Positions 18,042 through 24,798 of a DNA stretch of 64,000 bases are shown one piece after another. Position 1 is the stretch's first letter. Every line of letters begins with the position of its first letter. A program made the translations under genes and the position numbers. The notes beneath the pieces were generated by a model that saw nothing but the letters and a program-made list of their open reading frames with translations, did not search any database and had not been told where the DNA came from. Origin of the DNA: Flectobacillus major DSM 103 (GTDB taxonomy: Bacteria > Bacteroidota > Bacteroidia > Cytophagales > Spirosomataceae); assembly GCF_000427405.1 (NCBI RefSeq), contig NZ_KE386491.1:3600790-3664789 (forward strand). Direction: 5' to 3'.

Positions 18042-19289
18042 CTAAAAAGACCAATAGATAAGAGCTACTGCCGAAAATGCCATGACCAAAAAGGTTATGA
18101 CACCAAAGAAATTTGACCAAAAGGTATTCACAAATCGCCCCATAATAAGCTTATTATTGCTAATATGAATAATTATGGCTATCAATACTGGAGCTGTAAC
18201 ACCATATAATACGGCAGTATAAATAAGTGCTTTGATGGGGCTAATTCCCATAAAATGAACAAGCAAGCCTACCAGTAAAGATACTATCAAGGTTATATAA
18301 AAACCTCTGGCCTCATGAAATTTCTTGTCGAGCCCCTCTTCCCAGCCAAAGGTTTCGGCCATCATATAACTCAACGAACCTGCCAAAACTGGAACAGCCA
18401 ACAAGCCCGTTCCTATAACGCCAATCGCAAATAACAAATACGCCATGTCGCCAGCCAGTGGCTGCAAGGCTCGGGCGGCTTCTTCTACGGTTTGAACTTG
18501 AAAGATACCTGCATGATAAAGTACTGTTCCTGTTGTTAGAATAATAAAATAAAAGACAACATTGGTCAACAACATTCCCCATTTTACATCGCTTTGCATT
18601 GAATGAATCACTCGCTTGTCGACTATCAAATGTTTTTGATTTACTTCTTCGACCTCCATAGATGCCTGCCAAAAAAACAAGTAAGGCGAAATAGTAGTCC
18701 CTAAAATACCTACTAAGGCCAAAAAATAGTCGGATGAATATTCAATTTTAGGAATTATGGTGTCTATTAGCACTTGTGTCCACTGAATATTTGACAAAAA
18801 GGGTATAATAATATACCCAAACAACACAATACAAAGCCATTTGAGAATAAGTGCAATACGGCGATACGATAAATAAACTATCCCAAAAATCAATAATGCT
18901 GTGAAGGCAATTGAAAAGACAAATGGTGAGATTTGTGGAACAATCAAATGCCCGACTGCTCCCATGCCTGCAATATCAGCACCTATATTGAGGATTATCG
19001 ACGGAAAACTGACGATTAAAATGAGGTACAGGATTTTTTTAGAATAATACTTTTTAATTGTCCCCATCAACCCATAACCAGTAGCAAGGCCAATTCTAGC
19101 ACACATTTCTTGAATAGATACCATTAGGGGGTAGGTAAAAATAGCTGTCCAAAGCAATTTTGAACCAAACTGAGCCCCTGCTTGCGAATAGGTAGCAATT
19201 CCCGAAGGGTCGTCGTCGCTTGCTCCTGTAATAAGGCCAGGACCAAGCACCTGCCAGAATTTTAGTAGTTTTTTTGAGATTTTATTCAT
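18042..19289 (-). CDS. Nramp-related metal ion transporter with altered metal site
   Basis: 415 residues from the Met at 19289 (MNKISKKLL), with about eleven membrane helices and the LeuT-like Nramp pattern. In helix 1 the canonical DPGN is D27-P-S-G, so the metal-binding Asn is Gly. In helix 6, where classical MntH has MPH, this protein reads ISPYLFFWQAS, so the metal-binding Met is Ser. Asp27 is kept. These changes remove the soft-metal ligand that favours Mn/Fe, so Mg or another ion is possible, as in known Nramp-related Mg transporters. The start at 19343 is less likely because MNKIS begins the conserved region. It is a single gene 57 bases upstream of the VF530 unit. Confidence 0.85.
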   Translation of the reverse strand: MNKISKKLLKFWQVLGPGLITGASDDDPSGIATYSQAGAQFGSKLLWTAIFTYPLMVSIQEMCARIGLATGYGLMGTIKKYYSKKILYLILIVSFPSIILNIGADIAGMGAVGHLIVPQISPFVFSIAFTALLIFGIVYLSYRRIALILKWLCIVLFGYIIIPFLSNIQWTQVLIDTIIPKIEYSSDYFLALVGILGTTISPYLFFWQASMEVEEVNQKHLIVDKRVIHSMQSDVKWGMLLTNVVFYFIILTTGTVLYHAGIFQVQTVEEAARALQPLAGDMAYLLFAIGVIGTGLLAVPVLAGSLSYMMAETFGWEEGLDKKFHEARGFYITLIVSLLVGLLVHFMGISPIKALIYTAVLYGVTAPVLIAIIIHISNNKLIMGRFVNTFWSNFFGVITFLVMAFSAVALIYWSF

Positions 19290-19464
19290 TAATGAGATTT
19301 TTTTTGATTGAATGTACACTTGCAAGCTTAATGGGAATGACATTTGTTAGATAGTACATCAGTAAAGTTTACAAAAAAATAATGAACTAATCAGTAATCC
19401 TTTACGTAAATTTGTGTGATTTATTCAACATATTTGTTCAACCCATTATTTCCTAATTTTATTC

Positions 19465-19683
19465 ATGACTACCCTAAGGCCTATTGCTTCCAAGTTTTGG
19501 TTTAATCTCAAAACTAATTTGTATCACTCTCTTTTTTACAGTGTTCCATTCGGCATGTTTCTAACGACATGTAACTTCCTTTTTGAATTTGTTAAAAAAA
19601 GTTTTTTTGATTGGTCATTTGTTTATTTACCCACACTTTTCTTAGTGATTTTGGGTTGTATTTTTGAGAAAAGGCGTAGCTAA
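19465..19683 (+). CDS. Small membrane protein of unknown function
   Basis: 72 residues: a short polar N-terminus, two hydrophobic segments (about 21-41 with SLFYSVPFGMFLTTCNFLF, and 50-66 with FVYLPTLFLVILGCIF), and a basic end (EKRRS). The topology suggests a two-helix inner-membrane protein. It is followed at once by a good terminator overlapping its stop, and a CATATTTG/TTTG promoter-like pair lies about 50 bases upstream. No family is recognised. It is kept because of its signals and membrane pattern. Confidence 0.5.
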   Translation: MTTLRPIASKFWFNLKTNLYHSLFYSVPFGMFLTTCNFLFEFVKKSFFDWSFVYLPTLFLVILGCIFEKRRS

Positions 19684-19695
19684 CAAACGCCTTTT
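19669..19695 (+). terminator. Terminator overlapping the end of the small membrane protein gene
   Basis: A perfect 9-bp stem (19669-19677 with 19687-19695) ending in TTTT. Confidence 0.75.
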
Positions 19696-19700
19696 ATGAC

Positions 19701-19753
19701 AAGAGGTCGCAAAATTTGCCCATTTTTTGGCGAAATTTTACGACCTCTTTTTT
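19701..19753. terminator. Second, longer terminator hairpin
   Basis: A 9-bp outer stem (19701-19709 with 19741-19749) and an imperfect inner stem over 19710-19740, followed on plus by a run of Ts. It separates the small plus-strand gene from the convergent minus-strand gene at 19771. Confidence 0.8.
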
Positions 19754-19770
19754 TATAACAATAAGGCTTA

Positions 19771-20790
19771 TTATGGTAAGCTCAACAGAAATCCAATAGT
19801 AAAATTGGCATCCCAGTCAAACACAAACTTATCGCAACCCGTAGATTCAGCAATAGCTTTGTAAATATTTAAGCCTGCTTTTGATTTTGCATTTTCGAGC
19901 TTATAAGCTGAAGGTAAATCCAACACGGTATATCGCTCTTTATCTTTTCTAACAGCTTTTGCAAGTTCAAAAGGCACACCTCCTATAATAAAGCATGTTT
20001 TTCTGCTTTCGGCAGGAATCTGTTTGGCTTTAGCCTTAATTTCTTTGGCAACGGTTTCGTCGTCTACGCCATTTTGAAAGTACTTAGCACCATACGATTC
20101 CAACGAACGAATAGCCGAACCTTCATGCCAAGAGATTTTGGTATTGCCTGAGCCAATATCTACCACAAAAGATTTGTCGGCAAATTCTTTGGGCTGTACT
20201 ACTTTTAGCCCTAATATACCTTCTTGTTCGGGTGTAACAGTGTTTACAAAGTAATTGAGGGTTTTTAGAGCCTTAATAATTTTTTGTGTTCCTTCAGCTT
20301 TTAATGCCCCTGAGCTTACAACAAAATGGATTTCTTTTCCACCAACACCATAATCAAGCATACCACCGATATATTTTTTCAAGCCTGCTCGTACATCTTC
20401 GTCGGTAGCCATATTTTCGGTAACAAGGCTATTTCCAAATTCTGCTTTTTCGAGTTTCCAGTTTTTATCTTTGTCGATTCTTACCACAAAAGAGTTGAAT
20501 CCACTAGCTCCTAGTTCTACTACCCCCTTGAGCTTGCCCGCAATAGGCACTGGAGCAGTATAGTCGAATGAGCCCTTTGTGGTTGAGCTGGCCACATTGT
20601 CAGAGTTTTCGGCAGAAGCCGAGCTACTATTATCGGGAAGTGTTGACGAGGCGATTGGTGCTTCGGTCGAATCGGTAGTTTTGAGCTTTTCGAGGACTTC
20701 TTTTCCACCAAATTTTTTGAATCCAAAATAGAATGCTGCTAACACTAATCCTGTAATGAGCAATCTTCCTGCTACTGTTAAACGTTGCAT
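19771..20790 (-). CDS. Membrane-anchored Ppx/GppA-like (ASKHA-fold) protein
   Basis: 339 residues from the Met at 20790 (MQRLTVAGRLL). One transmembrane helix (about 8-26) is followed by a Ser/Thr/Ala-rich linker (about 35-75) and a domain with the actin-like ATPase order: a first phosphate loop VVELGASGFNSFVVRI, a second FVVDIGSGNTKISW, and an adenosine-side loop FIIGGVPFELAKA. This matches the layout of Ppx/GppA polyphosphate or (p)ppGpp phosphatases (DxGSNSxH..., then GGGST...), but the Asp of loop 1 is Glu and the second motif is GSGNT. With an N-terminal anchor it probably faces the periplasm, where ATP is absent, so a binding or sensory role is possible. The product is not assigned. Confidence 0.6.
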   Translation of the reverse strand: MQRLTVAGRLLITGLVLAAFYFGFKKFGGKEVLEKLKTTDSTEAPIASSTLPDNSSSASAENSDNVASSTTKGSFDYTAPVPIAGKLKGVVELGASGFNSFVVRIDKDKNWKLEKAEFGNSLVTENMATDEDVRAGLKKYIGGMLDYGVGGKEIHFVVSSGALKAEGTQKIIKALKTLNYFVNTVTPEQEGILGLKVVQPKEFADKSFVVDIGSGNTKISWHEGSAIRSLESYGAKYFQNGVDDETVAKEIKAKAKQIPAESRKTCFIIGGVPFELAKAVRKDKERYTVLDLPSAYKLENAKSKAGLNIYKAIAESTGCDKFVFDWDANFTIGFLLSLP

Positions 20791-21198
20791 GATGATAAGG
20801 TTTTGGTTTATAACAATAGAATTAAGAACTGAGCCACTGCTCAATATGTATCAATAATAGTCTATGACATTAAAGCTAACAAATACTTTGGGTTTCTCGG
20901 CTATAAATGCGTTTATTTGGTTAAATGAGTGGGTGAACATAAAAGCTAGTAATCTTGGCAGATACTGCATTCTTTTTCTTTTCTCGAACTAATTTACCAT
21001 AATTTTAATAAGAAATGTACACAAGCACAAAGACTTAGCTAAAAATCCCTTGTTTTATTTTATTTTTTTTGTACAACAAATAAGCTATATTGTACAATAA
21101 TTGAATACAAAATTAGGCCATAGACGGGGTGTCTACGACCTAATAGTATATAAATTGAGAAGCTTAATATATGGAGATTCTTTTTTATCAAATCGGTA
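20791..21198. other. Intergenic region with one terminator hairpin
   Basis: 408 AT-rich bases between two minus-strand genes. At 21112-21144 an imperfect hairpin (stems 21112-21117/21139-21144 and 21121-21125/21131-21135) is followed on the minus strand by TTTTG, so it should end the transcript of the Arg/Tyr/Asp-rich protein gene. No gene was recognised in the rest. Confidence 0.55.
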
Positions 21199-21735
21199 TT
21201 ACCAACCTCGGTGGCCATGTCCTCGGCTTGGTGGTGGTACAATCACTACAGGAGGAGGTACAACAATAACTCTGCGACGGCGATAGCTATAATCACGGTC
21301 ATCGTAGTGGTATCGTCCACGATTGCGAATATCGTAAGGGTTGCGTGGGTCTACTGGATAATACCTATCGGCCCAGCGTTGGCGATGCGAGCAATAGCTG
21401 TATGAATCACAATTACAACGATAGTCATAATCGTTATAGCGGCCATGTGAATGGTTATCATAAATTGGGCGTGGGTCATAGGGGTTACGAGCGTCATAAA
21501 TTCTACTTCTTGAATCAAAAGGATTACGGTCGTCTAAAGGATAATACCCTGCATTATCGCCTCTTCGGTTATCGGCTCGGTCATCATAACGGCGGTTGTC
21601 ATCTTGGCGGTTATAATCTGGTCGATTGTAATCATCTCTTCTGTCGGGGTATCCTTGAGCGGTAGCCTTTGGCACTGCCATCATAAGCATCAATCCTAAT
21701 GCCGAGATAGCCAAAATAAAAAGGTTGCGTTTCAT
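21199..21735 (-). CDS. Secreted Arg/Tyr/Asp/Asn-rich low-complexity protein
   Basis: 178 residues. The signal peptide (MKRNLFILAISALGLMLMMA, ending VPKATAQ) is followed by about 120 residues made almost only of D, N, R, Y and P with repeated RNPYDPR/RNPYDIR and DRNPFDSR units, then a hydrophobic Pro/Val patch (VIVVPPPVVIVPPP) and an end rich in G, H and R (HGHRGW). The high Arg and Tyr content and lack of Cys pairs suggest an unstructured envelope or extracellular protein. The C-terminal layout is shared with a lipoprotein at 53451-53693. No family is recognised. The codon pattern and signal peptide argue that it is a real gene; the plus-strand frames here are shadows. Confidence 0.75.
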   Translation of the reverse strand: MKRNLFILAISALGLMLMMAVPKATAQGYPDRRDDYNRPDYNRQDDNRRYDDRADNRRGDNAGYYPLDDRNPFDSRSRIYDARNPYDPRPIYDNHSHGRYNDYDYRCNCDSYSYCSHRQRWADRYYPVDPRNPYDIRNRGRYHYDDRDYSYRRRRVIVVPPPVVIVPPPSRGHGHRGW

Positions 21736-21976
21736 ACTTGTTCGATTTGATAAGCTATTAAAGCACTTTTAATACTAAATAGATTGGTTGATTTGTATAT
21801 AAAACGGCAAAGCCAAAAGGCTATTTTAGGGGTATGTGTTAATGATATGTTAAAGCTATCAAAGGTACAAATTAGCAGCGTTGCTATTTTTCTAAGGTAA
21901 ATCTAATTTAGCAATAGCAACATTTGCACAATGATTGATGTTACAGCAAAGACCTCATTAATATAACAGACAAAAA

Positions 21977-22663
21977 ATGACAACAGAAATTATTATTTCC
22001 CTGATTACGCTTATTGTTTTAGAAATTGTCTTGGGTATCGACAATATCATTTTTATTTCTATTCTTTCCGATAAACTCCCCGTCGATAAACGCAAAAAAG
22101 CCCGATTGGTTGGCTTAAGTTTGGCACTGGTAACTCGCCTGATTTTGTTGGCGGGTATTAGCTGGATTATGAAGCTCGACAAAACACTATTTGTAGTTTA
22201 TGATATAGCTATTTCGGGAAAAGGGCTTATTCTTATTGCAGGAGGGCTATTTTTATTGTACAAAAGCAATAAAGAGATTTTTGAAAAAACTGAAGATAGT
22301 CACGACGAAAAGCCATTTGTGTACAAATCTTTTGGCAAAATTATAGGCCAAATATTGGTACTAGACCTAGTATTCTCGATTGATAGCATTATTACAGCCG
22401 TTGGGCTTGTCGACGAGCTTTGGGTAATGTATGTGGCTGTTATTGTATCTATTTCGATAATGCTTATGGTAGCAGGCACAATAAGTAGTTTTATTACTCG
22501 ACATCCTTCGCTCAAAATTTTGGCTTTGTGTTTTTTGATGATGATAGGTATTACCCTTATTGCCGAAGGTTTGGCATTTCATATTCCTAAACAGTACATT
22601 TATTTCTCGATGGCGTTCTCCTTTTTTGTCAATATTATTCAAATTAGAAAAACAGAAAAATAA
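21977..22663 (+). CDS. TerC family integral membrane protein
   Basis: 228 residues with about seven membrane segments and the TerC signature: LEIVLGIDNIIFISIL near the start (with conserved E, D and N) and LDLVFSIDSIITAVG in the second half (with the matching acidic residues). These paired motifs form the probable metal site. TerC proteins take part in metal (Mn) export, often at the Sec pathway or in tellurite resistance. Here it stands alone, without ter genes, so general metal homeostasis is more likely than tellurite resistance. It ends at a strong terminator. Confidence 0.92.
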   Translation: MTTEIIISLITLIVLEIVLGIDNIIFISILSDKLPVDKRKKARLVGLSLALVTRLILLAGISWIMKLDKTLFVVYDIAISGKGLILIAGGLFLLYKSNKEIFEKTEDSHDEKPFVYKSFGKIIGQILVLDLVFSIDSIITAVGLVDELWVMYVAVIVSISIMLMVAGTISSFITRHPSLKILALCFLMMIGITLIAEGLAFHIPKQYIYFSMAFSFFVNIIQIRKTEK

Positions 22664-22674
22664 GCTATCAAAAA

Positions 22675-22713
22675 AAGTCGCCTATCGTAAAGGTTATCTA
22701 CAATAGGCGACTT
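22675..22713 (+). terminator. Intrinsic terminator of the terC-like gene
   Basis: A perfect 11-bp stem (22675-22685 with 22703-22713) with a 17-base loop, followed by ATGTTTTT. Confidence 0.8.
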
Positions 22714-22854
22714 ATGTTTTTAATAGGCTAAAGGTTTTCCCTATACTTAATTATAAAATTCTGAATGATTTTAAAGAGGCTAAACTTGTAAAAAGGCTTG
22801 CTTTCATTCATAACAACGAAATCAGCAAGCACCATCCTACACTTCTACTAATAA

Positions 22855-23241
22855 TTAGTTGATTGAGATTTCACGAGATACTTCAACCGATTTTGGCGTT
22901 TCCAGATTGATATTCTTAATCACTTTTTCTGTACCGTCGGTAATCTCAAATATATATTTGCCGTCTTTCAGAGCATCAAGGTCAAATTTGCCATGATATG
23001 AATCAGTGCCTTTAGCTACAGTTTCTGTTGACAATATCTCCCCTTTTTCAGTTTTTACCAGAATCGTCACTTTTTTACCAACTACCTTTTCGATTAGCAC
23101 GTTCATTTTATTGGTATTCTTGCTTTGATACATACCTACCTCAAAGCTCTTGGTTTTGGTGGGTGTATTGGTATCGTTATTGGCCAAGGTTGCAAAAGAC
23201 ACAACCGATAAAAGGGCAAAAGTTTTAACGAAAGTTTTCAT
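22855..23241 (-). CDS. Small secreted protein, paralog 1 of a tandem triplet
   Basis: 128 residues with signal peptide MKTFVKTFALLSVVSFATLA. The mature part has the layout NNDTN, KTKSFEVGMYQSKN, then KMNVLIEKV, strand-rich stretches, KFDLDALKDGKYIFEITDG and a Val/Ile-rich end. This recalls the Ig-like C-terminal fold of type IX secretion tails (LxxGxYxxxI), but it forms the whole protein. It is the most divergent of three tandem copies, with roughly half its residues matching the others. The function is unknown; a periplasmic or surface location follows from the signal peptide. The spacer upstream is nearly identical to the one before paralog 2. Confidence 0.75.
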   Translation of the reverse strand: MKTFVKTFALLSVVSFATLANNDTNTPTKTKSFEVGMYQSKNTNKMNVLIEKVVGKKVTILVKTEKGEILSTETVAKGTDSYHGKFDLDALKDGKYIFEITDGTEKVIKNINLETPKSVEVSREISIN

Positions 23242-23299
23242 GATATTATTAATTTTTTAAATACTTGATAACAGAAGATTAAATACGATTTTTTGATTA
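23242..23299 (-). repeat. Intergenic spacer repeat, copy 1
   Basis: The 58 bases before paralog 1 are nearly identical to 23696-23753 before paralog 2; I count two differences. The repeat carries the translation start region and ends in the previous paralog's 3' end, so it marks a tandem duplication. Confidence 0.8.
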
Positions 23300-23695
23300 C
23301 TATTTGTTCACGGTGATTTTACGTGTTACGTCGGTATTGGCAGGCGAATGTAAATTTACTTTTTTGATGATTTTTTCAGTACCATCTGTAATTTCAAAAG
23401 TATATACACCATCTTGCAATTCGCTCATATCAAATTTGCCGCAATATGAAGGCACTTTTTTGGCTACGGTTTCTTGGTGTAATACTCTACCGTCTTCGTC
23501 TTTCAATACAATTGAAATTCGTTTGTCAGTTACTTTCTCAAGCATCAAGTTCATCTTGAGCGAGTTTTTACTTTGGAACATTCCTATTTCAAAAGTTTTC
23601 GTTTTGTTAGGAGCGTTGGTGTCGTTGTTGGCAAAAGTTACAAAAGACACAACTGATAAAAAGGCAATAGCGAAAGTTTTAGCGAAAGTTTTCAT
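23300..23695 (-). CDS. Small secreted protein, paralog 2 of a tandem triplet
   Basis: 131 residues. The signal peptide (MKTFAKTFAIAFLSVVSFVTFA) resembles that of paralog 1, while the mature part is nearly identical to paralog 3: I count five differences in about 108 residues (A/S, D/N, R/K, K/Q, T/I). Motifs include KTKTFEIGMFQSKNSLKMNL, PSYCGKFDMSELQDGVYTF and IIKKVNLHSP. The gene is therefore a mosaic of its neighbours. A single Cys is present in the mature part. The fold is likely an Ig-like beta-sandwich; the function is unknown. Confidence 0.75.
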   Translation of the reverse strand: MKTFAKTFAIAFLSVVSFVTFANNDTNAPNKTKTFEIGMFQSKNSLKMNLMLEKVTDKRISIVLKDEDGRVLHQETVAKKVPSYCGKFDMSELQDGVYTFEITDGTEKIIKKVNLHSPANTDVTRKITVNK

Positions 23696-23753
23696 GATAT
23701 TATTAATTTTTTAAATGCTTGATAACAGAAGATTAAATACGATTTTTTGATTA
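23696..23753 (-). repeat. Intergenic spacer repeat, copy 2
   Basis: Matches 23242-23299 almost base for base and lies in the equivalent place, between paralogs 3 and 2. Confidence 0.8.
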
Positions 23754-24152
23754 TTATTTGTTCACGGTGATTTTACGAGTTACGTCGATATTGGCAGGTG
23801 AATGTAAGTTTACTTGTTTGATGATTTTTTCAGTGCCATCTGTAATTTCAAAAGTATATACACCGTCTTGCAATTCGCTCATATCAAATTTGCCACAATA
23901 TGAAGGCACTTTTTTAGCTACGGTTTCTTGGTGTAATACTTTGCCGTTTTCATCTTTTAGTACAATTGAAATTCGTTTGTCAGTTACTTTCTCAAGCATC
24001 AAGTTCATCTTGAGCGAGTTTTTGCTTTGGAACATTCCTATTTCAAAAGTTTTCGTTTTGTTAGGGCTGTTGGTATCGTTGTTGAATGCATTAGCTACTA
24101 ATGACATTACTGTTAAAGTTGAAATTGCGAATAATCTTACGAGCGTTTTCAT
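23754..24152 (-). CDS. Small secreted protein, paralog 3 of a tandem triplet
   Basis: 132 residues, the first gene of the minus-strand triplet. Its signal peptide (MKTLVRLFAISTLTVMSLVA) differs from those of the other two, but from NNDTN onward it is almost the same as paralog 2. It presumably has the array's main promoter upstream of 24152. The strand pattern and DGVYTFEITDG segment suggest a compact Ig-like exported domain. No family is recognised. Confidence 0.75.
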   Translation of the reverse strand: MKTLVRLFAISTLTVMSLVANAFNNDTNSPNKTKTFEIGMFQSKNSLKMNLMLEKVTDKRISIVLKDENGKVLHQETVAKKVPSYCGKFDMSELQDGVYTFEITDGTEKIIKQVNLHSPANIDVTRKITVNK

Positions 24153-24798
24153 GATATGTATTTGTTGTTTAGAAAGTTCTTTTAAAATGCTTGATTACTT
24201 TTTGTATTTGTTTAATGTATTGAAATTTCTGTGCCAATAGGTTATATCATTGATTTTCAGCTGTTTAATATTTTTAGGTATAATAATTATTGTTCGGTAA
24301 TGATACATACAATGTTCGGTTTAGTATCAATTGACTTCTTTTCTGCTTGATTTCTGTATCAAAGTTATATGTTTTGGATAGTACCTTGCAATACAAAATA
24401 CCGTAATCGGTCGCTTACTTCTTTAAATGGTAATTATCCAGTATAACTTGTGAATTGTTTGGTTTAAGCGACTGCTAATTAAGATGAGTGGTTATTGGTA
24501 AGTACTGATTCTTTCGAGGTACAACCATAAGATGCAAGCTTGATAGCGAATGTTGCACGAAGGTTATGCTTTTTTTTATTAATTTTTCATGTAATTATAT
24601 AAAGAAGCAATTATTTGGGTTGAAAGGCAGCACATAATAGACTTATAAAGACAAAAAAACTCAGGTGCGTATAGCACCTGAGTAAAATAATGGCCGTGAA
24701 ATAATTTAAACGTATTGTAGATTTGGCACATAAATCTCCCTCAAAATCAGGATTAAATGATTTTAAAGATTATTATTGAATTGCCAAACAATTTCAGC
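24153..24798. other. Intergenic region with GH3 terminator
   Basis: 646 AT-rich bases. A perfect 10-bp hairpin (24659-24668 with 24674-24683; loop of 5) is followed on the minus strand by seven Ts and is an excellent terminator for the GH3 gene. The rest must hold the promoter of the paralog triplet, but no clear TAnnTTTG with a spaced TTTG was found. No tRNA, small gene or repeat was seen. Confidence 0.6.

Noticed and set aside
21211-21665. Plus-strand frames opposite the Arg/Tyr/Asp-rich gene
   Set aside because: Low-complexity coding on the minus strand leaves all frames open; only the minus-strand frame has a signal peptide.
23242-23753. Regular repeats that could be mistaken for a CRISPR array
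   Set aside because: There are only two spacer copies, each next to a paralogous gene, with coding sequence in between; this is a gene duplication.
23304-24240. Two long plus-strand frames (136 and 160 residues) antisense to secreted paralogs 2 and 3
   Set aside because: They mirror each other only because the minus-strand genes are duplicated; they lack signals and start just at the ends of the real genes.
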